The notes under the pieces: generated by a model
Database searches by the model: none
Told to the model about the DNA's origin: nothing
The model's input: only the letters and a program-made list of their open reading frames with translations
Shown here: piece by piece, positions 37,057 through 44,422 of the stretch
Numbering within the stretch: the first letter of the stretch is position 1
How the letters are laid out: each line of letters opens with the position of its first letter
Translations under genes and position numbers: made by a program
From: Oscillospiraceae bacterium
Lineage (GTDB): Bacteria; Bacillota; Clostridia; Oscillospirales; Oscillospiraceae
Direction: 5' to 3'
Assembly (NCBI GenBank): GCA_009778485.1
Contig: WRJQ01000006.1
Location: 1 to 51,368 of the forward strand
Length of the DNA: 51,368 nucleotides

Positions 37057-37085
37057 ACTATATCAGAAATTTTCTTTTATTTCCA
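37057..37085 (-). promoter_or_regulatory. Promoter of the MoaF-like pair
   Basis: On the minus strand TGGAAA (37085-37080), 17 bp, TATAGT (37062-37057). Confidence 0.55.
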
Positions 37086-37096
37086 TAGCTTTTGTA

Positions 37097-37124
37097 TTGA
37101 TATTTTTTAATAATGATGTATTAT
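37097..37124 (+). promoter_or_regulatory. Promoter of the orphan response regulator
   Basis: TTGATA (37097-37102), 16 bp, TATTAT (37119-37124), about 42 bases before the ATG. It is back-to-back with the MoaF promoter, 11 bp apart. Confidence 0.55.
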
Positions 37125-37165
37125 AGTCAAGAAGGCGTTGTTTCCAGTTAAGGGGTAAGTACATT

Positions 37166-37888
37166 ATGGCTGATGATCCGCAATTATCTGTTCCGCTTAC
37201 TTCGCCCAACGATGGCAACGGCGTTGTTTTGCTCATAGAGGACAATGCCGTAATCCTGGATATGAACACCAAGGTTCTGGAAAAAGACGGCTATAACGTC
37301 CTGACTGCGGAGACCTTAGCCGCGGCACGCGAGGTTTTGAGCTTGGAGTCGCCGGATGTCATCGTGCTCGACATCATGCTGCCTGACGGCGACGGAGTCG
37401 ATTTCATGCCCGAACTGCGGGAGCTTACTGCGGCTCCTGTTCTTTTTCTCACCGCGAAAGATAAAGCGGAAGAGCGGCTTGTCGGGTTTTCCGCAGGGGG
37501 CGTCGCATATATTTCCAAGCCTTACGATATTGAGGAGTTTCGTCTCAGGATAAGGAACTTCATGTCGCTGATGCGGGCTTTCGAAGCTCCGGCTTCTGTG
37601 ATAACGCTCGGTTCGATCAAGATTGATCTGGTGGGGCACAGAGCTTTGCTCAACGGCGTCGATATGGGGCTGCCTCCTAAGGAATTCGCAATGCTCATCT
37701 TGTTCATCCAGAACTTCGATACGGTGCTTGACACGACGTTTATCTACGAGAAGATTTGGGGGCACCCGATGCACGACGATACGTACTCAGTCAAAAAGGC
37801 TGTTTCGCGGCTTCGCCTCAAGCTGGATGAGAGCGACTTTATCATCACGACCCACAGAGGTACCGGTTACTGTCTGTGTAAAGAATAG
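37166..37888 (+). CDS. OmpR-family response regulator (orphan)
   Basis: A 240-residue two-component regulator. Its receiver domain (about 20-135) has LIEDN (acidic pocket, about 23-27), phospho-acceptor Asp69 in VIVLDIMLPDGDG, LTAKD and the Lys in YISKPYD. The C-terminal winged helix (about 145-238) has LPPKEFAMLILFIQN and the wing HRGTGYCL. The N-terminal 19 residues precede the receiver. No histidine kinase is adjacent. The divergent MoaF-like operon, with a shared promoter region, is the obvious candidate target. Confidence 0.93.
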   Translation: MADDPQLSVPLTSPNDGNGVVLLIEDNAVILDMNTKVLEKDGYNVLTAETLAAAREVLSLESPDVIVLDIMLPDGDGVDFMPELRELTAAPVLFLTAKDKAEERLVGFSAGGVAYISKPYDIEEFRLRIRNFMSLMRAFEAPASVITLGSIKIDLVGHRALLNGVDMGLPPKEFAMLILFIQNFDTVLDTTFIYEKIWGHPMHDDTYSVKKAVSRLRLKLDESDFIITTHRGTGYCLCKE

Positions 37889-37947
37889 AAACAGCAGAAA
37901 CAAAATTGTACCATTTTTTTCACACTTCCGTTTTCGCGCTCTTCGTT

Positions 37948-37956
37948 TGGTATAAT
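37948..37956 (+). promoter_or_regulatory. Extended -10 promoter TGGTATAAT
   Basis: TGG-TATAAT just before the next gene, with no good -35. The ATG inside TATAATG at 37955 is in frame but would be within the promoter, which argues for the later TTG start. Confidence 0.5.
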
Positions 37957-38002
37957 GTGCTACGTTACATATCAAACGAGAAATGCGAAGGCGGTGTTTT
38001 TT

Positions 38003-38479
38003 TTGCTCAACTCTCCGAAAATCAAAAGGGCTTTTCTTGACGATTTGTCGAAGAGCGGCGAGAAGGATGTTTCCCTGACGATCCATCTGGACAACGATCA
38101 ACGCATTTTGTTGAACCTAAGTAAGAACGAAGCCGACCCCAGGATCTCCGGGATTGCCGAGGCAGGGCAAAGAGGCGACCCGCAGACTGACGGCAGCAGT
38201 TTTTTCTGGCCGGACGGGCCTTGCATGTCTCTCGAGGAGATTTTCGATTTGCTGCGGAAGGACAGCGACGGTGTCATAACGGGCGTGGAGACTTATGAAG
38301 GTCGATCCAACGAGATCGACGTCATGGTGGCGGACGGTCACATGCTCATGTTGTCGCTGGATGAGTTATATGTAGCCGCGGGGCAGCCGCGGGCAAGCGG
38401 AGCGGGCATATCATGGCCGAACGGCGCGACCCTGTCGTTTGATGATATGCTCGCTAAGCTTCGCAGTACGCCAGCCTGA
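38003..38479 (+). CDS. Uncharacterised protein with duplicated WP(D/N)G motif
   Basis: A protein of about 158 residues that I do not recognise. It is acidic and soluble with no signal or membrane segment. Two similar segments occur: FFWPDGPCMSLEEIFDLLRK (about 74-93) and ISWPNGATLSFDDMLAKLRS (about 136-155), each a W-P-(D/N)-G turn followed by an amphipathic helix, separated by TGVETYEGRSNEIDVMVADG. The start is TTG 38003 behind AAGGCGG, since the upstream in-frame ATG sits in the -10 box. It follows the response regulator but has its own promoter. Confidence 0.7.
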   Translation: MLNSPKIKRAFLDDLSKSGEKDVSLTIHLDNDQRILLNLSKNEADPRISGIAEAGQRGDPQTDGSSFFWPDGPCMSLEEIFDLLRKDSDGVITGVETYEGRSNEIDVMVADGHMLMLSLDELYVAAGQPRASGAGISWPNGATLSFDDMLAKLRSTPA

Positions 38480-38498
38480 TACAACCCACTACTGCCTG

Positions 38499-38662
38499 AG
38501 GAGCCTGTGTAGAGAGTCTCGCCATCATCTAAGCGCCGCCTCTTTCCGCCTGTCTTGTGCATTTTTCGGTTAAATACAGCGAAGTATTCGCCCTCAAAAC
38601 CCGCAAAACAGGCAAAAACAATCGGCACTTATCTAATAACGGGACTCTCTACACAGGCTCCT
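38499..38662. repeat. Long palindromic element 4 (164 bp)
   Basis: AGGAGCCTGTGTAGAGAGTC (38499-38518) pairs exactly with the end at 38643-38662. Inner arms include GCCTGT with ACAGGC and GAAGTATTCG with CGGTTAAATAC near the centre. It lies between convergent genes. Its inner AACAATCGGCACTTATCTA (38617-38635) recurs exactly at 42596-42614, so this element type is dispersed. Confidence 0.75.
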
Positions 38663-38671
38663 AAGCGCGCA

Positions 38672-38718
38672 CAGCCGGACCTGCCGTTTATCACTTTGTG
38701 ATATGGGCGGGTCCGGCT
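38672..38718. terminator. Strong hairpin after prfB
   Basis: CAGCCGGACCTGCC pairs with GGCGGGTCCGGCTG, and TATCAC/GTGATA pairs inside. There is no clear T-run on either strand, so it is a probable but unproven terminator between convergent genes. Confidence 0.45.
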
Positions 38719-38739
38719 GAATTATGCCTGCCGATAGTA

Positions 38740-39846
38740 TCAGTTCTGCGCGTTCATTGTCAGGTACGCGTCGATGAAGCCGTCAAGGTCGCCGTCCATG
38801 ACGGCGTTTATATTGCCGTTTTCAAAGCTTGTGCGGTGGTCTTTGACTAGCGTGTAGGGCATGAAAACATAAGAACGTATCTGGCTCCCCCATTCGATTT
38901 TCATCTGCTCGCCCTTAATGTCGCCTATTTTATCAAGGTGCTCGCGCTCTTTTATCTCTATCAGCCTTGAGCGCAGCATGCGCATGCACACTTCCCTGTT
39001 TTGGTGCTGGCTTCTCTCCATCTGGCACGCAACGACGAGCCCTGTTGGAATATGCGTTATCCGGACGGCGCTCTCTGTCTTGTTTACATGCTGCCCGCCG
39101 GCGCCGGATGAGCGGTATGTGTCGACTTTGAGATCCTCGGGCCTGATTTCCACTTCGATATCGTCCGAAATGAGCGGCGTAACTTCCACGGCGGCGAATG
39201 ATGTGTGCCGCCTGCCCGAAGCGTCAAACGGCGAGATGCGCACAAGCCTGTGGATTCCGCCTTCGCTTTTCAGGTAGCCGTACGCGTTATCTCCCGCGAT
39301 CTCGATCGACGCGGACTTTATGCCCGCTTCTTCGCCGTCGAGCCAGTCAAGCAGGGAATATTTCATGCCGCGCCTTTCGGCCCAGCGCGTGTACATCCTG
39401 TAAAGCATCTGCACCCAGTCCTGCGCTTCCGTCCCCCCGGCGCCCGCGTGGAAGGATACGATCGCCGGGCAGTTGTCGTACTCGCCGGATAGCAGCGTGT
39501 CGAGGCGCGCCGCGGACAGGTCGTCGCTGTATGCCGCGTACTCCCCGGCAATTTCCTCGAGTAGTGATGCGTCGTCTTCTTCGATCGCCATTTGGCACAG
39601 TGTAGCGAGGTCGAGGAGGTTGCCGTCCAGTTTGTCGTACTTCTCGCGCTTTGCCCGTATCTGCTTGATTTGCTGGAGCACTTTTTGCGAGTTGTCCTGG
39701 TTGGTCCAGAATCCGTCCCCTGCGCTCATTGTTTCAAGCCGCGTCAGTTCTTCTTCAGAGCCTTCGGGCTTCAGCGCGGGTTTCAGCCCTTCAAGCACGG
39801 GGCGAAGCGCCGCGATTTTCTGCTTATATTCATCGAACTCAATCAT
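38740..39846 (-). CDS. prfB: Peptide chain release factor 2
   Basis: A 368-residue RF2. Its stop-codon reading loop is SPFDASGRRHTSF (the SPF tripeptide identifies RF2, UGA/UAA) and the catalytic GGQ is in SSGAGGQHVNKTESAVR. The N-terminal helical domain runs through the region where many RF2 genes have an in-frame UGA and programmed +1 frameshift, but this frame is uninterrupted. The start is ATG 39846 with GAGGAA upstream; it overlaps the tgt stop by 8 bp, so the two are coupled. Confidence 0.95.
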   Translation of the reverse strand: MIEFDEYKQKIAALRPVLEGLKPALKPEGSEEELTRLETMSAGDGFWTNQDNSQKVLQQIKQIRAKREKYDKLDGNLLDLATLCQMAIEEDDASLLEEIAGEYAAYSDDLSAARLDTLLSGEYDNCPAIVSFHAGAGGTEAQDWVQMLYRMYTRWAERRGMKYSLLDWLDGEEAGIKSASIEIAGDNAYGYLKSEGGIHRLVRISPFDASGRRHTSFAAVEVTPLISDDIEVEIRPEDLKVDTYRSSGAGGQHVNKTESAVRITHIPTGLVVACQMERSQHQNREVCMRMLRSRLIEIKEREHLDKIGDIKGEQMKIEWGSQIRSYVFMPYTLVKDHRTSFENGNINAVMDGDLDGFIDAYLTMNAQN

Positions 39847-40993
39847 TTTGTTCCTCACTTTCGCTTTCGCTTTGCGCCCAGCGCTTCTTGCATCCTGCCG
39901 CGAACTCGCCGAAGCTCCCTTGCGCTATGGCGTCGCGTATGTGTGCCATGAGGTCATTATAATAGTACAAGTTGTGCAGCACCGCAAGCCGCATCGCGAG
40001 CATTTCTCCTGCTTTGAAGAGGTGTCTGATATATGCGCGGGAGTACCTTGCGCAGACGGGGCATGCGCAGCCCGGGTCGAGCGGCGTGTCTTCGGTCTTA
40101 TGCCGCTCGTTATTGATGTTCAGGCTCCCGTCTTTTGTGAATATTTTTCCGTGCCGCCCGTTCCTGGCCGGCAGTACGCAGTCAAAGAAGTCTATCCCCC
40201 TTGCCACGGCTTCTATTATATTCAGCGGCGTTCCGACGCCCATCAGGTATCTCGGTTTGTTTTCGGGCATGTGTTCTTCTACGGCTTCGATGATGTCGTA
40301 CATCTCCTGCGCCGTCTCGCCGACTGCCAATCCTCCGATGGCGTAGCCCGGCAGGTCCAGTTCCGCGACGCGTTTCATGTGCGCTATCCTGATGTCGGCG
40401 TATGCGGCGCCCTGATTGATTCCGAAGAGTTCCTGCCCCGGGTTAACGGTCTCCTGTCCGCTGCGTATTTTGCCTATTTCTGCCGCGCATCTCTCAAGCC
40501 ACCGGTGCGTTCTCGCGCATGATTCTTCAACGTATTCGCGCGGCGCGGGTATGGCGACGCATTCATCGAGGGCCATCGCTATGTCGGAGCCAAGGTTCGA
40601 CTGTATGCGCACGCAGTCTTCCGGTGTCATGAATATCGCGCGTCCGTCGATATGGGATGCGAATTTTACGCCTTCTTCGCTTATTTTGCGCATTCCGGCC
40701 AGTGAGAATATCTGGTACCCGCCGCTGTCTGTCAGCAGGGGGCCGTCCCATGCCATGAACTTGTGCAGCCCTCCCCGGTCACGGATGAGTTCATCGCCGG
40801 GGCGCAGGCTCAGGTGGTACGTGTTTGACAGAGCGACGTTGCAGCCGACGTCCGCGAGGTCGGCGCTCGATAGCGCGCCTTTTATGGCGCCTTGCGTGGC
40901 GACGTTCATGAAGACCGGCGTGTGTATCTCGCCGTGCCGCGTCGTGTATGCGCCTCGCCTGGCTTTTCCGTCTTTCGCTGATATGTTGAACAT
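39839..40993 (-). CDS. tgt: Queuine tRNA-ribosyltransferase
   Basis: A 384-residue TIM-barrel enzyme exchanging guanine 34 for a queuine precursor in GUN anticodons. It has the N-terminal TPVFMNVATQGAIKG, the active-site Asp region LLTDSGGYQIFSL (about 88-100), MALDECVAI, AIGGLAVGE and DCVLPARNGRHG (about 265-276). A C-terminal zinc site C-x-C-x2-C is in DPGCACPVCARYSRAY with a following His. It precedes prfB with overlapping ends. RBS GGAAAG. Confidence 0.96.
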   Translation of the reverse strand: MFNISAKDGKARRGAYTTRHGEIHTPVFMNVATQGAIKGALSSADLADVGCNVALSNTYHLSLRPGDELIRDRGGLHKFMAWDGPLLTDSGGYQIFSLAGMRKISEEGVKFASHIDGRAIFMTPEDCVRIQSNLGSDIAMALDECVAIPAPREYVEESCARTHRWLERCAAEIGKIRSGQETVNPGQELFGINQGAAYADIRIAHMKRVAELDLPGYAIGGLAVGETAQEMYDIIEAVEEHMPENKPRYLMGVGTPLNIIEAVARGIDFFDCVLPARNGRHGKIFTKDGSLNINNERHKTEDTPLDPGCACPVCARYSRAYIRHLFKAGEMLAMRLAVLHNLYYYNDLMAHIRDAIAQGSFGEFAAGCKKRWAQSESESEEQND

Positions 40994-41028
40994 CGCACCG
41001 CTTTCCGTTTCTCAGTCTGCCACAACTG

Positions 41029-41163
41029 CCACAGTTCGGGGCTATCCGTAAAACTTTTTGTGAAGCTATATGTAAGTTGAGTAGGTTATATGTGCAGTGG
41101 CTACCGCCTCCTGCTTCATTAACGCTTCAAAAAAGAGTTTTACGGATAGCCCCGAACCTGTGG
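41029..41163. repeat. Long palindromic element 5 (135 bp)
   Basis: A 22-bp perfect inverted repeat (41034-41055 with 41136-41157; core GGGGCTATCCGTAAAACT), extended by CCACA and TGTGG at the ends. It occupies the divergent gap between tgt and the MFS gene. Confidence 0.75.
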
Positions 41164-41202
41164 CGATATCCTATCAGAGTTGCCCGATTTTGGCAATAAC
41201 GC

Positions 41203-41231
41203 TTTTCAAAACGCAAATTATGCTGTATACT
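41203..41231 (+). promoter_or_regulatory. Promoter of the MFS gene
   Basis: TTTTCA (41203-41208), 17 bp, TATACT (41226-41231), 32 bases before the TTG start. Confidence 0.6.
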
Positions 41232-41262
41232 CATGTACGCATATAGTTAAGGGGGCAGGTTA

Positions 41263-42516
41263 TTGGACAAACAACAAAAAAAGCTGATGTTGACTATTTT
41301 GTTTATCGCGTTCATCCAGATGCCGGCGTTGGCTCTCACGCCCGGTATCAATCAGATCAAAACGACCGCTTTCTCCAGCTACTCGCTGGGGGCGATACAG
41401 ACCGCCCTCGCGGTTCCGGGTCTGATTCAGCCAATCGCGGCGTTCAGCGCGGCTATCCTCATCAACAGGTTGCTCGTTACCAAGAAGACTGTGATCATTG
41501 TCGGCCTCGGTTTACTTGCGGCGACCGGTTTTACGGCGCTTATCGCGCATTCCGAGTTTTGGCATCTTGTTCTTCTCAGCTTTATGCTTGGAGTCTCCAC
41601 CGGGCTTTTCATTTCCAACGTTTTCGGCTTGATATTCGATGTGTTCGAGCCTGCGCAGCGCCAGGTTGTGATGGGCTGGCAGACGTCTGTGATTAACGCC
41701 GGCGGTATTATGATGAGCCTCGCGGGCGGTTTGCTCGCGACCTATATGTGGTATGGCGGTTACATCATGCTCCTGGTCGGGCTTCCCGCTGCGTTTCTGG
41801 TTGCCTTTACCGTGCCTAAGGTCATTCGGCCTCCCGCGCCGTCTGCCGGCGGCGGAGAAGACATCGAGGGTGCGGCAGCAGGGTCAGCCGGCGCGGCAGC
41901 GGCATCGGAAGCGGCCGCCAAGCCGCGAAGAGCGGCCAGGCTCAACCCGGGTATCTACTATTACTGCGCTGCAGCTTGCATATTCATGATGACTTACTCT
42001 GTCTGCGGGAGCAATCTCTCCACGCACATCGCCGGCATAGGCAACACGACCACCGCAGGTATCGCGGTGGCGTTCCAGATGGGCGGCGGCGTTGTTTCCG
42101 GGCTTTTCTTTGAAAAGCTTTCGAAGAAGACCGGTGATTTTTCGTTATCATTCGCTCTTGCGGCTGTTTTCGCAGGGTTCTTTATGCTCAGCTTGTTCCC
42201 TGCTTCGCTGGTAATGGTTTTCGTGTCTGTTTTCCTCGTCGGTATGGCTTTGAGCATAATGATGCCACGTTGCATTTTTATGGTCTCGACGCTTTCCGCC
42301 GGGGGGGCGTCGACTGCGACTGCGACGGCTCTCGTGACGACCGTCGCGCCTTCTGTCGGGGTATTCCTTTCACCGGTGATTTTTACGAATGTCACGACTG
42401 CTCTTTTCGGTGAGTCGACTTCGGCGCGTTACAGTTTCGTCGGGTTTGTCGTGCTTGCTTTCGCGGCGCTGAATGCTGTGGTAACAGCAGCGCGGAAGCG
42501 AGGAAGAAATGAGTAG
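41263..42516 (+). CDS. Major facilitator superfamily transporter
   Basis: A 417-residue carrier with about 12 transmembrane segments. A long Ala/Gly/Ser/Glu-rich cytosolic loop (about 195-225) separates the two six-helix halves. The first half has TPGINQIK and the second VCGSNLSTHIAGIG and FQMGGGVVSGLFFEKLSKKTGD, which follows the MFS loop pattern. It starts with TTG at 41263 behind GGGGGCAGG. The substrate is unknown. It is convergent with a metallophosphoesterase gene. Confidence 0.88.
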   Translation: MDKQQKKLMLTILFIAFIQMPALALTPGINQIKTTAFSSYSLGAIQTALAVPGLIQPIAAFSAAILINRLLVTKKTVIIVGLGLLAATGFTALIAHSEFWHLVLLSFMLGVSTGLFISNVFGLIFDVFEPAQRQVVMGWQTSVINAGGIMMSLAGGLLATYMWYGGYIMLLVGLPAAFLVAFTVPKVIRPPAPSAGGGEDIEGAAAGSAGAAAASEAAAKPRRAARLNPGIYYYCAAACIFMMTYSVCGSNLSTHIAGIGNTTTAGIAVAFQMGGGVVSGLFFEKLSKKTGDFSLSFALAAVFAGFFMLSLFPASLVMVFVSVFLVGMALSIMMPRCIFMVSTLSAGGASTATATALVTTVAPSVGVFLSPVIFTNVTTALFGESTSARYSFVGFVVLAFAALNAVVTAARKRGRNE

Positions 42517-42595
42517 CGATTTCTCAGCAGTCAGGTTGGTGGGCGTGGCGGCGCAGTACGCGCTCCGCTCTGCTGGGGAGCGTCTGAAGAACTGT

Positions 42596-42614
42596 AACAA
42601 TCGGCACTTATCTA
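42596..42614. repeat. 19-bp fragment shared with palindromic element 4
   Basis: AACAATCGGCACTTATCTA, identical to 38617-38635. It supplies the metallophosphoesterase stop codon (TAG on the minus strand at 42614-42612), so the coding end was shaped by the repeat. Confidence 0.6.
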
Positions 42615-43532
42615 GTGTGCTCCTAGCTCCACCACTACCATTTGCGGGTTGTTGAATAGCCTGGGCCAGCCTGTGTGGTTGCCTATGCCGCGCGACACGA
42701 CCATGTTCGTGCTGCCCATTGAGTATACGCCGCTTGTATATGTCGGGAACCAGTCGCGCGACGGCCCGATGAGCCCATCCGTAAACGGCAAACGTATCAG
42801 GCCTCCGTGGGCGTGCCCACACAGCAGGAGGTCGACGCCAAGCTCGCTGTAGAGCTGCAGCCGGTTGTTCCTGTGCTCAAGCATGATTATGAAGCGCCCG
42901 GCTTCCGAGGCGGCTATCCTTTCCACGAGCTCCCCCGGTTTCATCATATCGGAAGGGCCGTTCGGATCGTCCGCGCCCGCAAGAACCACGTTCTCGCCGC
43001 CCGCTTCAAGGAGCACATAGCTGTTGCGAAGTATCTTCACGCCTTTACTGTCGAGCATATCGAGCAGTTGCCACACCCCGCCGCTGTCCCACTCGTGGTT
43101 GCCGGTAATATAGTACACCGGCGCTATCGGAACCAGTTGCGCGACAAGAGCCTCCGCTATCTGAAGCTGTTCTTCAAGCGGAGGCTTTGGGTCGTGGTCG
43201 ATCATATCTCCGAGCAGCGCTATTATGTCCGGCTGCGCTTCGGTTACCATCGAGACGAGCCTTTCGTTGTTCTTTCCGAACTCGCTCGCGTGCGTGTCGG
43301 AAATAACGGCGATCTTGTACCCGTCGAAGGAGGGTGGCAGGTTCGGGTAGGCAAGCTTGTACTGCGTAGTCACGAGGCGCGTGTTGCTGTCAAACAGCAG
43401 TGCCGCTATCGCTATGACGATAAGCAGGAGAAGGGCAATGACGCGCCTTCCCCGCCCCTCTCTTTTTACCCTTCGAGCCCCGGGAGCCTTTGAAGCCCCG
43501 GAAGCCTTGGGAGCCTTGGACTCATCGCCCAT
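42612..43532 (-). CDS. Membrane-anchored metallophosphoesterase
   Basis: A 306-residue protein with a basic, Lys/Arg/Ser/Ala-rich N-terminus, a transmembrane helix (about 31-49) and a calcineurin-like phosphoesterase domain with motifs ISDTHASE (about 78), LLGDMIDHD (about 105), YITGNHEWD (about 138) and LCGHAHGG (about 233). Relatives include YaeI/YkuE, which act on lipid A precursors or other phosphoesters at the membrane; the substrate here is unknown. The ATG at 43532 has AAGGAAG upstream and lies 5 bp after the previous gene's stop. Confidence 0.9.
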   Translation of the reverse strand: MGDESKAPKASGASKAPGARRVKREGRGRRVIALLLLIVIAIAALLFDSNTRLVTTQYKLAYPNLPPSFDGYKIAVISDTHASEFGKNNERLVSMVTEAQPDIIALLGDMIDHDPKPPLEEQLQIAEALVAQLVPIAPVYYITGNHEWDSGGVWQLLDMLDSKGVKILRNSYVLLEAGGENVVLAGADDPNGPSDMMKPGELVERIAASEAGRFIIMLEHRNNRLQLYSELGVDLLLCGHAHGGLIRLPFTDGLIGPSRDWFPTYTSGVYSMGSTNMVVSRGIGNHTGWPRLFNNPQMVVVELGAH

Positions 43533-43536
43533 GGTA

Positions 43537-44352
43537 TTACGCTTCCTTGTCGCGGACGAACACATGCTTTATGTTCGGGTCTGTAGTCTGCCTGAAGTCA
43601 ATATCGAACCTGTCGATCGACTTTATCATCGCCGAAAGGCTCTTGTACCCGTAGTTCCTGTTATCGAAGTCGGGCTGCTTTTTCAGGATAAGGTTGCCCA
43701 GCTCGCCCATGAATACGACGCCGCTGTCGTCGGCAAGGTCTGCGACGGAGTCAGCTATGAGCTGGACAACGGCCTTGGGGACTTTTACGCCGCGCGGGCG
43801 TTGCTGGGCGTGCTGCTTTTCGCGTGGTTGCGACTGAGCCTTCTGCGCGCTGCTGCTGTCATCCTGCTCGCCCTGCTCGCTGCCCGCCTCCTCGGCATTC
43901 GCGCGGATTACTTCGATATACGTGAACTTGTCGCAAGCGGCGATGAACGCGCTCGGGGTCTTGCGCTCGCCAATGCCTATGACGCGCTGCCCGGCTTCTC
44001 GAAGCCTGATGGCAAGGCGCGTAAAATCGCTGTCGCTCGACACGATGACAAATCCGTCGGTCTTGTCCGAATAGAGGATGTCCATCGCGTCGATGATCAT
44101 GGCTGAGTCGCTGGAGTTCTTCCCGACCGTGTAGCTGTACTGCTGGATCGGCGTAATCGCGTTTTCAAGCAGCGAGGCCTTCCAGCCGGCTATGGCGGGG
44201 TTCGTCCAGTCGCCGTATATACGTTTCACCGTCGGCGTGCCGTATATCGCTATTTCCTCCATGACGCTTTTTATGCAGTTGCGCGGGACATTTTCCGCGT
44301 CGATGAGTACCGCCAGTCTCAGGTTATTCAGATTTAGTACATTTGAGGGCAT
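43537..44352 (-). CDS. NYN-domain/OST-HTH (LOTUS) protein
   Basis: A 271-residue protein. An N-terminal NYN (PIN-like) nuclease domain with acidic residues in AVLIDAENVP (about 16-25), SSDSAMIIDAMD (about 80-91) and IVSSDSDFTRLA (about 104-115) is followed by a Gln/Ser/Lys-rich linker (about 160-190) and an OST-HTH/LOTUS RNA-binding domain (about 195-270, LGNLILKKQPDFDNRNYGYK). It is probably an RNA-processing enzyme. The start is ATG 44352 with TGGAG upstream. It is downstream of nifJ and upstream of the phosphoesterase. Confidence 0.85.
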   Translation of the reverse strand: MPSNVLNLNNLRLAVLIDAENVPRNCIKSVMEEIAIYGTPTVKRIYGDWTNPAIAGWKASLLENAITPIQQYSYTVGKNSSDSAMIIDAMDILYSDKTDGFVIVSSDSDFTRLAIRLREAGQRVIGIGERKTPSAFIAACDKFTYIEVIRANAEEAGSEQGEQDDSSSAQKAQSQPREKQHAQQRPRGVKVPKAVVQLIADSVADLADDSGVVFMGELGNLILKKQPDFDNRNYGYKSLSAMIKSIDRFDIDFRQTTDPNIKHVFVRDKEA

Positions 44353-44371
44353 TTTTACTCCAGTTAACGCA

Positions 44372-44418
44372 AGCCCGGCGGCAAACCGCAAACGCGCGGC
44401 TTATCGCCGGGCCCGGGT
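44372..44418. terminator. GC-rich hairpin after nifJ
   Basis: CCCGGCG (about 44376) pairs with CGCCGGG (about 44410), with further GCGG/CCGC pairing inside. There is no T-run, so it may attenuate rather than terminate between nifJ and the NYN gene. Confidence 0.4.
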
Positions 44419-44422
44419 ATGA